Positions 55,503 through 64,000 of a DNA stretch of 64,000 bases are shown one piece after another. Both the position numbers and the translations under genes were made by a program. Source of the DNA: Pseudoxanthomonas mexicana. GTDB taxonomy: Bacteria > Pseudomonadota > Gammaproteobacteria > Xanthomonadales > Xanthomonadaceae. The stretch covers positions 1 to 64,000 of the forward strand of contig NZ_PDWV01000015.1 in NCBI RefSeq assembly GCF_010093385.1. Reading direction: 5' to 3'. The notes beneath the pieces were generated by a model that worked only from the letters and a program-made list of their open reading frames with translations, searched no databases and had not been told where the DNA came from. Within the stretch, counting starts at the first letter, position 1, and each line of letters opens with the position of its first letter.

Positions 55503-56992
55503 GCTTGCTCTCGGAGATTCAGGCAACCGATCCGGTTCGCCCCCTAGTGGTAACGCCGCTTCCCGATCCCCGGGAGGCGGCTATCGGCTACGCCCTAAGG
55601 TTGTGCGATGCAAATTCATACGACTCACCCACTATGTTTCTGGGCGGCATAGGCCTGGACCTCACACGTCAGGCGCTGGGAGGAACGGCGCCAGTCCTCT
55701 CCGCTTTGACAGTCAAGGATGACTCCACGTATGAGCGGATCGCTATCCGCAAGGCAGAGAATCACTCCTACTACCTGAAGGGGCAGCGTCTATCGGGGCG
55801 ACATGTGAGCTTCCACCATCACAAGATCTGCCCGATTTGTGTACACGCCGATGGCATCCATGACGCAAGCTGGCACCTCTCGCTGCTTACCCATTGCCCT
55901 GTTCATCGAGCGCCTCTGGTCAACGAGTGCCTACGGTGTGGCGCAGGCTATCGCATGAACCGGCCCGGCACGGATCGTTGCAAGTGCGGAGCACCGGTTT
56001 CCGAACACCCATCCGCGCCGCCGTGCAGCATTGAGGTAGCCACCCTCTTCGCCGCCATGAGAGCGAAGCTGTTCAATGACACAGGTATCGCCATAGCGCC
56101 ACGCGAGCTTTCCGCGTTTGAGGATGCGAGTCTCAATGAGTTCCTGAATCTCATCAATGCTATGCACAAGTTCGTAGTGCAGCACTGCCGAAGCCTGGGC
56201 ACGGACAAGCTGCTGACTCGTGAGCAGAGGGCCATGCATGTCGTCGCCACCGCGCTGCTCCTGCTAGAGCAAGGGGTTGACGTACTTCATGGAGCATTGA
56301 GGGGCAGACCTGTTGCGCCAGATGAGTACGTGCCTGCAGCAGCCTTCCGTTGGTTCAAGGTGCATCATGCGGGACTGATCAAGGCGGCTGGACTTTCGTT
56401 CTTGGCGGGCAGGATTGATGCATTTCTCGCCGATCGACGGAAGTTCAGACCCAAAAGTGAGACCCAACGTGGGCCGAGATCCCCAGAGGCGGCGCTGCGG
56501 CGGGAGGAAGCACTGCGAGACTCAGAGGCCTTCAACAGAAAGTGGGTGCTAGCCGACAAAGCAGGCTCTCTGACAGATTGTGACGACGACTATGTCAGAT
56601 GGGCAGCGCGCCTGAAGCTCTTCACTTGGGCGAAGGGCATTGGCAATCGCATGGTCGTGGCACGAGAGGAGATCTTGCGGCTGCGGCTCTCTGCCTCCAT
56701 CGGATTGCAGCCCGAGGAGGCTTCCGCTCTCGCGGACATCCCCGTCCAACTGTTCAATCGCCTGGCGCGATCTAGGATACATGTCGCGCAGTTCATCCCT
56801 TCGACGGGGGGGCCGCACTCAAAGGAGGATGTACTACGCCTTAAAGGTTCTATCGATGACGCACGTCACGTCGTCATTGAGGGGCTTGGGCAGACCGTCC
56901 AGCAGTTCCTCAATCGAACCCCGAAGTCGATGCTGAACTCCACAAAACCTTTAGTGGAGACAATGGCCAAGCATAGACGCAGCACTCAGTAG
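55499..56992 (+). CDS. tniQ: TniQ/TnsD-like target-selection protein
   Basis: TniQ proteins pick the insertion target. The 497-aa length is near that of Tn7 TnsD. The zinc-binding TniQ N-terminal domain is visible at residues ~105-165: KICPICVHADGIHDASWHLS, LTHCPVHRAPLVNECLRCG and RCKCGAPV. The C-terminal ~300 residues are probably the DNA-target-binding part. Which sequence it recognises cannot be told from the window. Its stop lies 25 bases from the convergent minus-strand gene, so the element's end is not between them. Confidence 0.85.
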   Translation: MSLLSEIQATDPVRPLVVTPLPDPREAAIGYALRLCDANSYDSPTMFLGGIGLDLTRQALGGTAPVLSALTVKDDSTYERIAIRKAENHSYYLKGQRLSGRHVSFHHHKICPICVHADGIHDASWHLSLLTHCPVHRAPLVNECLRCGAGYRMNRPGTDRCKCGAPVSEHPSAPPCSIEVATLFAAMRAKLFNDTGIAIAPRELSAFEDASLNEFLNLINAMHKFVVQHCRSLGTDKLLTREQRAMHVVATALLLLEQGVDVLHGALRGRPVAPDEYVPAAAFRWFKVHHAGLIKAAGLSFLAGRIDAFLADRRKFRPKSETQRGPRSPEAALRREEALRDSEAFNRKWVLADKAGSLTDCDDDYVRWAARLKLFTWAKGIGNRMVVAREEILRLRLSASIGLQPEEASALADIPVQLFNRLARSRIHVAQFIPSTGGPHSKEDVLRLKGSIDDARHVVIEGLGQTVQQFLNRTPKSMLNSTKPLVETMAKHRRSTQ

Positions 56993-57016
56993 GAGCTACG
57001 AGCTAGCTCTTTCGAC

Positions 57017-57496
57017 TCAAGCGCCTCCCGAGCCGTAGACAGCGAGTTTTAACTCGAGATATTGCCTTTCGACAGTACTGAAGTCCGCGCTATCTAGCCA
57101 CCGTCTGAAGTCGGTTCCCGGATCTGAGCTTGCTTCCCTCTCGACCTCCTTGACCAACCTAGGATCTCCGAACACGACAGAGAATCTGTTGGTTGAATCC
57201 TTGAACAGGAACAATTCAGCTGAAGCTTCGAGAACTACTGCCGCGTATGAGAACTCCGACAGATATGCCGTCAGAGCCAACTCGTTGGACTCCAGTGTCT
57301 CGACTGATATGAAATCCAGGCCATTGACGGCGAAAGCTTTAACGAGTTCGCCCCGTGTACAGCAAGATCGGACTAGGTCGTCGGAAGGGAAGTCGGGGAA
57401 TATCGCGCTGCTCCAGCGCCTTGCTGAGATGACATCAACAGAAGGCTGCCCCTTCGCATTCAGTAGCGCTGGATGCCCGCCTACCTTAATCATCAT
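57017..57496 (-). CDS. unknown protein, candidate RHS immunity protein
   Basis: A 159-aa soluble, acidic protein starting MMIKVGGHPALLN. Helical segments ELALTAYLSEFSYAAVVLE and a C-terminal RRWLDSADFSTVERQYLEL are visible; no domain is recognised. It lies downstream of the RHS gene in the same direction, the common place for an immunity protein. The low-GC composition matches the RHS region. Confidence 0.4.
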   Translation of the reverse strand: MMIKVGGHPALLNAKGQPSVDVISARRWSSAIFPDFPSDDLVRSCCTRGELVKAFAVNGLDFISVETLESNELALTAYLSEFSYAAVVLEASAELFLFKDSTNRFSVVFGDPRLVKEVEREASSDPGTDFRRWLDSADFSTVERQYLELKLAVYGSGGA

Positions 57497-57536
57497 TTCC
57501 TCAGGTCAACACGCCCTATAAAGGCACACGCCCCAC

Positions 57537-57881
57537 CTACCGTTCAAGCGACCACACTCCCATGGAGACCGCGATAACAACGATGGTTGCGACAACTACC
57601 CACAGAAGCAGTGTCGGTAAAGAACCAAATACGACGCCAACAAAGTCGCGATGCAAAGCTCCGACGAGCTCACTAGCGTCGTTGTTATACTTCTCTCGGA
57701 AGTAGCGCCACCTGTAGACAGAGTACAGCGTCGTCATCGCCCATGCGGCGGTTAGTCCGGCTGTTGCCGGACGCGAGCCATCTTGACTAAGGATTGCCGC
57801 TACCACAACTAACGGGCCCATCGCCATCAAATACATTAGGGCGAACCGACCCCAACTCAAGCTAAATGCGCTGTCCGACAT
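57537..57881 (-). CDS. small membrane protein, candidate RHS immunity protein
   Basis: A 114-aa protein with three membrane helices (residues ~13-31 ALMYLMAMGPLVVVAAILS, ~41-58, and ~84-108 FGSLPTLLLWVVVATIVVI). It starts MSDSAFSLSWGRF, 65 bases downstream of the RHS gene in transcription order. A membrane-bound immunity protein would fit the hydrophobic RHS C-terminal domain, which is inference. Confidence 0.4.
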   Translation of the reverse strand: MSDSAFSLSWGRFALMYLMAMGPLVVVAAILSQDGSRPATAGLTAAWAMTTLYSVYRWRYFREKYNNDASELVGALHRDFVGVVFGSLPTLLLWVVVATIVVIAVSMGVWSLER

Positions 57882-57945
57882 ATCGTCATCTCACCATTGA
57901 AGTAGGTGGTCGGCGCAGCGCGCCGACCACCGAGAAGAATAGCGT

Positions 57946-60900
57946 CTATTTATTGCATGGGCAGGGATCAGCGGCGTAGCGATCATTCAATGCCTTTCCT
58001 CCTTTGATAGCGTCCGCCGCATCTGACTCGTTGCCGATGCGCGACAGTATTCTCCGAACCCCTCGGAGCTTGCCACCCATCGTCATGCCGAATGACAGGA
58101 CTTCTCCAGCCTCGGCGCCATCTGCGCCAAGGAGCGCACCGCCGACTACGGCGTATGCAGAGTCTCTGGGCTGATGGTCGATAGCGGTCATAATTCCAGT
58201 GACACCATCGTAGGTTGTCATTCCACCGTTTGCGATAACCAAGCCTCCTGCGCCGACGACGAGAGGATTCAGAGCCGCTGCGCCCATAACTGAGGCGTCG
58301 GCACCCACTCCCATCTCTGCGATCCCGCCAGCTACGTCGATGACACCCACGGCCAAGCCAAGATAGTCGATGCACAAGCCCGTTGGGTCAGTATTCCACA
58401 GAGGGTTTCCTAGCGCGTACGCATAAGAATTCAATCCGCCACCGATGCCCACCGGATCACTCTGCAGGTACCGCCCGAGGCGGGCATCATAGTAGCGCTG
58501 GTTGTTGTACCAAAGATCGCTTTCTTGATCGTAGTACTGCCCGGGCAAACCGATATTCAAGCCACCAATCGCATCCAAGGTAACCCGTCTGTCGAACGGA
58601 TAGTTGGCGGCTCGCCAAACCACGGCTCTTGCCGTGTTGGTGACTACTTCGGGCCTGCCCAAAGCATCGTTGTGAACATAGTAAACGCTGGCGGCACGAA
58701 CCAGGCCGATAAGCTGGCCATCAAACCAAAGGTAGTTTGACCAAGCGCCGCTGTTGTCCGACCTTTCGGCCAACAAGTTTCCTTGGGCACCGTAGACAAA
58801 TCGCGACCCTTGACCATTCGCCGCAACTTTCCTGACGCGCCTACTCAATGCGTCGTTGGTATAGGTACTAACCCCGCCTACGAGGCTAACATTCGCGTAG
58901 TTTGGCTGCGTGAAGCTTACCGCTTGACCACGGCTAATGCTCGCCAATCCATTGAAAGCATCATATGCATAAGCTGCACTTGAACCAGACCATGAATGAG
59001 ATGCGACATTGCCCCTTGCATCGCTCGAGTACCCGTGACTACCCATACCGGAAACCCGATTGCTCTGGGCATCGTGTTGCAGGTATTCATCAAAGTTCCA
59101 TATATGGCGAGTCTTGTTGCCATTGACATCCCAAACGAACTGCTGATTTCCTGAAGGGGATGAGAACGACGCAAGGCGGCTTTGAACGTCATACGTATAT
59201 GTCTGACTTAAGGAAGAGTCAGTTGCGCTAGCGATTCCTGAAACGCGCGCATTAGCGTCGTAACTATACGTGAGACCTTGGACTACCTGGGCCCCATAGG
59301 CAACCTGAACACCTGTAAGGCGGCCATCCTGATCGGTGCCGAGAGTTCGAGTCAATCCATTACCAAGCGACATCTCCGCGATGCCGCCAAATGGCTCATA
59401 CAGACTTCCAGCGACGATATTCGTAATCGTGCCACCCACGTTGACTGTCATCGTCGTGAGTTTGTCAGAGGCATATCCGTAGCCCACCGCAATGCCACTC
59501 GGATATGAAATAGCATTCAACCGGCCGAACTGATCATATTGGTAGCCCGTCCAGAACTCGCTACCTCCGGCAGAAGTGATATCGCGCTGCACGGCCATAC
59601 GCCCGTCACTGAGGTATCCGAATATCGACGATGTCACCTCCACGCCGTTGGAAAACGACGCCACCCCACAGAGAAGTCCTTTCCCTGAGTTACACCAATC
59701 ATAGCTAAGCGTCCTACTCTCGGCGCCCCCAGACGCCTGAACAAGCCGCCCGATTGAATCGTAGGAGTACGAGAGCGAACTCCCATCTGCGCGCGCCATT
59801 ACACTCACGCGGCCGACGGCATCTCTCTGGTATGACGTGGCCCCCGTCTCTGCTGTGTATCGAGCCCACAGGCCACCAAAACCGTCATACACATAGGTCT
59901 GAACCCGGCCCAGTGGATCCGTCAGCTTGGTCAGCTTGTCGTTCTCGTTGTACTCGAACTGAATCACGCCTCCATCTGCATAGAGCGCGCTCTTCAGCCG
60001 ATTTAGCTCGTCATACGTGAAGCTCACGGCGTTGGAACCAGCAGAATTCCTGATGGTTTGTATGTTGCCATTCGGGTCATACGTGTATCGTATGTTCATG
60101 CCATAGCTTCCGCGGATGCCTCTTGGCCTGCTGAGCTCGTCGTAGTCCAACGAAGCTATCTTCTTCTGCACGTAACCCGGAATCCACTGCTCCTCCCAGA
60201 ATGGCTCCATGCACTCCTCTTCCGGAGCGCCTACCGGCCCCATGCACGTGAAGACGAATGTCTGAACTGTTTCGACGGATACGTCTTGGCTGAACTTCAG
60301 GTTGCCCGCTGAATCGTAGGTGTAGGACTGTTCTTCGTCCGTCGCAAAGTTGACCAGTGTTCCGCCCGACGCCCTTCTTGTCCTGAAAAGCCGCAGCGAA
60401 GACGTATAGTCGTAGTTGGTGGTAACTCCAGATGGCGACGTCACAGAAGCCAATGTCCCGTTCGGTCCGTACACATAAAGCGTATCCGCAGGATTGCTTC
60501 CATCCGGATATCTACGGAACCGTGTAACGCGGCCCTGAGCGTCATAGATGTAGTCGGTATGCGCGCCATTGACGCCCGTATGGCGCCCGGGGAGGCCAAG
60601 ACCATTGTGGTTACTGTAGGTCTCGATGTGTCCGAGCGAGTTTGCACGCGACGTCAGATTTCCCAAGCTATCATACGTGACCACGATGTTGTCACCGAGT
60701 CCCGCCATCGGCCCATCAACTTGTGCGGAGGCGAGCATGCCGCCTGCGAGCGCGCCACCGGATCCACCCCCGTAGTAGCTGTACGTGAAGTTGGTGGTCC
60801 TCACCTGGTTGGCAACGCCATTCGCGGAGATGTTCTTCTCCGATACGGAAGATAACGTTCCAAGCGGGTGGTAGTAGTACGTAGTTTCCAGCTGTCCGAC

Positions 60901-62406
60901 GACCGTCTTCTTGAAAACTTTGTCTTGAAGGTTGCCGCCATACCACTCGTAAGTAGTGGTACGCTGCCTCGGAGTTCCGTAGGCCTCGATCATCACTAGC
61001 AACTGACCTTTATCGCTGTATTGATAGGCTGTCTTGTTGCCATTGTGATCCTCCTGCATGGCCGGATGTCCATTCACGTCGTACTCGGTAAGCGCATATG
61101 TAGCGACCGGGCAGTTCGGACTTGCGTGCCCCACCGTGCTGATGTGGCGACCGTTTTCAAACGCGAAGGTGGTTTGCTTCCCTAGCGGGTTAGTTTGCAC
61201 CACGGACATTGCACCATTGGCGCCCGTTGTGTACTGAAAGGTGAACTTATCAAGCCCGTTGTGTTCGCTGCTCGTCGCACGGCGAGATGCGTCGTAGGTA
61301 AACTTTGAGTACCGTACGCCGTTGAAACTCTTACCAGTTAGCGCGGTGTTATCCGCTATTTCATAGTGGTAGGTAATTGTTGACGCTGGTACTCCCGGCT
61401 TTGCTGTAGCGACCAACCTGTTGTATCCGGCGCCAAATGTGTTCTCGTTGTAAGAGTAGCCATAGTAGTTGCCAGCGGGATCCCTAACAGCCGTCAGACG
61501 GTTTCCGGTCCAGCTAAATTCGACGTACCGCCCGGAAGTATGGGTGACTCGATAGGGGTAAGTCCCGTTGGTGTACGTGAATGTCCAGCCAACGTTAAAC
61601 CTGTTGTACCTGGATTGGATGTAGCCAGCGGACGAGTAGACCTCCGTTTCACCATCTTCAGTGAAGAGAATAAAGCTTCCGTTCGGCTGCTGTTCAATTC
61701 GAGCGATCGGTCCCGGTCGATCCTCGTAGAAGATTCCGTTAGCGTCACGATCAAACTTTAGCGTCCTTCCATCAGGGCGCCATGCATAGATCGTGGTTTC
61801 AGCGCCGATGCCACAAGCACCGCCTCCTGGGCGTGGGTGACATGAGTCCAGCGCGATTGTCCCAAATGTTAGCTTGTAATCGAAGTTGCTTATCCAGTGC
61901 TTGCCGAATAGGCCAACCCCCGTCCAGTAGTGGTTGTATGTTCTAGCCAGACTTAGGCTCATGTCGCCACTGGTGGAGAAGTCCAGCTCCGGTTCGATCT
62001 TGTTCCCCGTCGAAATCACGATCGGATTTCCACCGCATGGAGCTAGCGCCGCGGCGACAGTCTCACCTATCGATCTAAGTAGATCTGGAAGATCATCTAT
62101 TGGTGACATCGACTCCGATTCAACTAGGTCAGCTCGACTTCCTCCACCCGAGCTACCTAGCCCGCCCGCACCAGGGACACCAACGAAGCTGCACTCCTCC
62201 CTTACACCAACGACATTTCCCTGGTCATCTCGTACGGTTACGTAAGTCTTGACGTAGCCGACAGGGCATGCCGAAGCAACGAAGCTAGTACCAAGGATCA
62301 TTAGCCCCGCCAATGCTGCGGCCCAGCGTCGTCTCATAGGACGTTCGCCAACCAGAATTCTGCGCCGCACGAATCCACCGACAGTCAGATCTGACGCCAC
62401 TTCCAT
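57946..62406 (-). CDS. RHS-repeat polymorphic toxin protein
   Basis: A 1486-aa RHS/YD-repeat protein. An AGGGG ribosome-binding site precedes the ATG at 62406; the ATG at 62337 would give a cleaner signal peptide ([20 protein letters not shown]). A DUF6531 domain follows ([17 protein letters not shown]), then many YD repeats (YDALGN-type units) and the conserved RHS core end [20 protein letters not shown]...[11 protein letters not shown]. The last ~140 residues are variable: a hydrophobic, Gly/Ala-rich segment (residues ~1355-1430) and a short Cys-rich tail ending PCPCNK. Such C-termini carry toxins, but this one seems too short or truncated. Confidence 0.85.
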   Translation of the reverse strand: MEVASDLTVGGFVRRRILVGERPMRRRWAAALAGLMILGTSFVASACPVGYVKTYVTVRDDQGNVVGVREECSFVGVPGAGGLGSSGGGSRADLVESESMSPIDDLPDLLRSIGETVAAALAPCGGNPIVISTGNKIEPELDFSTSGDMSLSLARTYNHYWTGVGLFGKHWISNFDYKLTFGTIALDSCHPRPGGGACGIGAETTIYAWRPDGRTLKFDRDANGIFYEDRPGPIARIEQQPNGSFILFTEDGETEVYSSAGYIQSRYNRFNVGWTFTYTNGTYPYRVTHTSGRYVEFSWTGNRLTAVRDPAGNYYGYSYNENTFGAGYNRLVATAKPGVPASTITYHYEIADNTALTGKSFNGVRYSKFTYDASRRATSSEHNGLDKFTFQYTTGANGAMSVVQTNPLGKQTTFAFENGRHISTVGHASPNCPVATYALTEYDVNGHPAMQEDHNGNKTAYQYSDKGQLLVMIEAYGTPRQRTTTYEWYGGNLQDKVFKKTVVGQLETTYYYHPLGTLSSVSEKNISANGVANQVRTTNFTYSYYGGGSGGALAGGMLASAQVDGPMAGLGDNIVVTYDSLGNLTSRANSLGHIETYSNHNGLGLPGRHTGVNGAHTDYIYDAQGRVTRFRRYPDGSNPADTLYVYGPNGTLASVTSPSGVTTNYDYTSSLRLFRTRRASGGTLVNFATDEEQSYTYDSAGNLKFSQDVSVETVQTFVFTCMGPVGAPEEECMEPFWEEQWIPGYVQKKIASLDYDELSRPRGIRGSYGMNIRYTYDPNGNIQTIRNSAGSNAVSFTYDELNRLKSALYADGGVIQFEYNENDKLTKLTDPLGRVQTYVYDGFGGLWARYTAETGATSYQRDAVGRVSVMARADGSSLSYSYDSIGRLVQASGGAESRTLSYDWCNSGKGLLCGVASFSNGVEVTSSIFGYLSDGRMAVQRDITSAGGSEFWTGYQYDQFGRLNAISYPSGIAVGYGYASDKLTTMTVNVGGTITNIVAGSLYEPFGGIAEMSLGNGLTRTLGTDQDGRLTGVQVAYGAQVVQGLTYSYDANARVSGIASATDSSLSQTYTYDVQSRLASFSSPSGNQQFVWDVNGNKTRHIWNFDEYLQHDAQSNRVSGMGSHGYSSDARGNVASHSWSGSSAAYAYDAFNGLASISRGQAVSFTQPNYANVSLVGGVSTYTNDALSRRVRKVAANGQGSRFVYGAQGNLLAERSDNSGAWSNYLWFDGQLIGLVRAASVYYVHNDALGRPEVVTNTARAVVWRAANYPFDRRVTLDAIGGLNIGLPGQYYDQESDLWYNNQRYYDARLGRYLQSDPVGIGGGLNSYAYALGNPLWNTDPTGLCIDYLGLAVGVIDVAGGIAEMGVGADASVMGAAALNPLVVGAGGLVIANGGMTTYDGVTGIMTAIDHQPRDSAYAVVGGALLGADGAEAGEVLSFGMTMGGKLRGVRRILSRIGNESDAADAIKGGKALNDRYAADPCPCNK

Positions 62407-62783
62407 ATAGATTTACCCCTGGTCGCCTAAGCGAGCGCGTCACCCCTGACGCGCTTCGACTTCAGGCTAAACCCATTCGCTCAGTACACGCATTTATCAA
62501 GGCACGCTGAGGTTTGGGGCGCACTGGCTACGCTTGAATGGCGATCGAGTTGAAGTTCCAGTGATTCTACGCATGCTTAGGATGAGCCGAACTGATCGCA
62601 GCCCGCCCCTTGGCATCGCATTGCTTACTTCGGCGGCGCATGCTGACACGAGATGCTGGGGCGCACTTGGGGAGGTTAGCTAACTTCGCACTTAGGTATC
62701 GAATACAAAGGAACAATGGGCGGCCGTCGGCTTGCGGGAGGGAACGCTTTCCTTCCCGTACCGCCGGCGGGAATCCGAGAGCA
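62407..62783. other. RHS-S8 intergenic region
   Basis: About 380 bases with no gene. Apart from the hairpin at 62435-62454 nothing specific was seen; no -35/-10 pair of good quality was recognised for the RHS gene. Confidence 0.4.
62435..62454. promoter_or_regulatory. 8-bp perfect hairpin upstream of the RHS gene
   Basis: GCGCGTCA (62435-62442), CCCC, TGACGCGC (62447-62454), 29-48 bases upstream of the ATG at 62406. It could be a 5' UTR hairpin or a protein-binding site. Confidence 0.45.
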
Positions 62784-64000
62784 CTATCCCGCTCGAATCT
62801 CCACTGGCGGTTCGATCCGCTGGCGTATCTCTTGATACAGTGGAATTTCGGAGTTGATTGCTACCTCCAACGACACGCATATGCAGAAGCGGACGGGCTC
62901 TGAGAAGCCTCCGGCATCCTCAGCGCAGTTAACTTTGCAAGTGAATTTTGCCCCATCAACGTAGGCGAGAGCACGCTCGCCCTCGAAGATCTGATGCTGC
63001 ACTGTGCCTCGACGTGCAGCGTTATGCTCTGCTGAGTTCTCTCTTTCAACGCCAACTTCCGTACCGACGCCAGTCATCCATAGCCGGGCGCAGCGATAGC
63101 TTTGATGTGCGTGATTTGTTGGCGAGATCCAAGCAAGTGTCGCAGTCATTCGTCGCCACTCTGTTGTCCCAGCCAAACTGGGCGGTAATGGTGCTGAGAA
63201 CTCGAATGCATTGTCGGCGCTCAATGCCCCCACACCGATAATCGTTGCTCGCTGAGCTGTGGAAGCGAGTGACCGCTCAGGGTTCAAAGCGCCGTAACCC
63301 AGCCACCTCGCCAGGAAGTCTTTCTCCTTCCTACGCCTTGCAGCTGTGTCCTGGATCTCCGCTATATCGGCTCGGAGCGCCAAGAGTGCGTTTTGAAGGT
63401 CACCCCATGAAGTGCCATGCACTAGCAGCGCCTTGATTAACACCGCGTCGTATTGAGGCCCCGGGGCAGATGGGATGGTTCGCCTCAAATCCTCAAGGCC
63501 CTCGTAAATCTGTACTGCGAGCCGGCTCGTTAATGCCGCAGCGTTGCTGGTTCCACGAGTGTATCCCGTGGGATCTGCGGCATCTGAGAGAGGCGGTACG
63601 GCAACTCGCTGACCTGGTGACCGGCGAACGGAAACAGGCACTGCACGAGTGATGTTCGCATCTCCACCAAACCCCTCAGCGTGCAGACATCTACCTCCAG
63701 GAGCTAGTAGATCTGGCTTGATTGATCGCTTGTAGCCATGGCCTATTCTAGAAAGTGGACTTATACCCGGCGTGCTGAACAGATCGATGCGATCGAGCAC
63801 AGGAGTGATGTTTGCGGCATCGGCGTGCAGTGCTCCTATGGTCAGTGCATTCATCGCCTCTGCGGGCGATATAAGCCTGCGACGATCCGCTTGCTGGAGC
63901 AGAGTAGCCAATGCGAGATCACGCCTCTGCGTTTCGAGCATGCCGGACAAGCTTCCCCGAGGCACTGGCAACTCTAGCTCGCTAGCATCGTTCCCCGCAC
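62784..64000 (-). CDS. S8 (subtilisin-like) serine protease, C-terminal part, possible IetS
   Basis: The C-terminal ~405 aa of a protein whose frame remains open beyond the window edge. SIKPDLLAPGGRCLHAEG and YTRGTSNAAALTSRLAVQI (the GTSxA nucleophile Ser) are S8 peptidase motifs, with MNALTIGALHADA preceding. The catalytic Asp and His lie outside the window. The long tail with ATLAWISPTNHAHQSYRCAR resembles the proteases found with AAA ATPases in IetAS-type defence pairs; the ATPase, if present, would be upstream, off the window. The IetS link is inference from memory of the family. Confidence 0.65.
   Translation of the reverse strand, partial: AGNDASELELPVPRGSLSGMLETQRRDLALATLLQQADRRRLISPAEAMNALTIGALHADAANITPVLDRIDLFSTPGISPLSRIGHGYKRSIKPDLLAPGGRCLHAEGFGGDANITRAVPVSVRRSPGQRVAVPPLSDAADPTGYTRGTSNAAALTSRLAVQIYEGLEDLRRTIPSAPGPQYDAVLIKALLVHGTSWGDLQNALLALRADIAEIQDTAARRRKEKDFLARWLGYGALNPERSLASTAQRATIIGVGALSADNAFEFSAPLPPSLAGTTEWRRMTATLAWISPTNHAHQSYRCARLWMTGVGTEVGVERENSAEHNAARRGTVQHQIFEGERALAYVDGAKFTCKVNCAEDAGGFSEPVRFCICVSLEVAINSEIPLYQEIRQRIEPPVEIRAG

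Noticed and set aside
36000-64000. CRISPR array or cas genes associated with the tns module
   Set aside because: No regularly spaced direct repeats and no Cas-like protein motifs were seen in the accessory region.

Overview
The window comes from a high-GC gammaproteobacterium of the Xanthomonadaceae/Lysobacteraceae type (Pseudoxanthomonas, Stenotrophomonas or Lysobacter-like). The signs are the gene complement (plsB, rdgC, tamAB, an S46 dipeptidyl-peptidase, a BPSS1780-type membrane protein, a BioC/BioH biotin operon), the strong G/C third-position bias, and intergenic palindromic repeats of the kind scattered through Xanthomonad genomes. The genus call is inference from gene content only.

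Positions 1 to about 36000 are core chromosome: the tail of an Excalibur-domain protein, glycerol-3-phosphate acyltransferase (plsB), a FeeM-like acyltransferase, tRNA thiolation (ttcA), rdgC, a zinc metallopeptidase, a hydrolase next to ferrochelatase (hemH), a SYLF protein, the tatABC export operon, glycyl-tRNA synthetase (glyQ, glyS), the TamA/TamB envelope system, an AlkZ-like protein, an S46 peptidase with a tiny Oxidored-like gene, mnmG, a threonine dehydratase-like enzyme with a YdcF protein, and the bioB-bioF-bioH-bioC operon on the minus strand. The mnmG upstream region holds two candidate small RNAs on opposite strands with facing terminators; the plus-strand one starts from a sigma-54-type promoter. 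Several core genes carry a -10 hexamer only 6-7 bases before the start codon, which suggests leaderless mRNAs.

From about 36150 the sequence changes to lower-GC, less codon-biased accessory DNA. It looks like a defence island followed by a Tn7-like transposition module. In order: two PD-(D/E)XK-type nuclease candidates around a small membrane protein and a GNAT protein (36.6-39.2 kb); a larger nuclease-like protein (39.9-41.3 kb); a tight operon of ParB-like protein, SNF2-type helicase and DUF3883 protein followed by a DNA methyltransferase with its own consensus promoter (41.5-46.6 kb); relics of a dehydrogenase and a transporter; a tRNA-like gene with a rare UAU anticodon and a long variable arm (47.4 kb); an overlapping operon of two DnaQ-like exonucleases around a HAD phosphatase (47.7-49.6 kb); a divergent pair of unknown genes flanking an operator-like palindrome; and tnsA-tnsB-tnsC-tniQ (51.6-57.0 kb). 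To the right, on the minus strand, lie an RHS polymorphic-toxin gene with two candidate immunity genes and the C-terminal part of a subtilisin-like S8 protease that runs off the window.

The most promising undescribed systems are the ParB/SNF2/DUF3883/methyltransferase cluster, which looks like a restriction-modification-type defence with an unusual component set, and the exonuclease-HAD-exonuclease operon beside the unusual tRNA. No CRISPR array, integrase or transposon end could be identified by eye.
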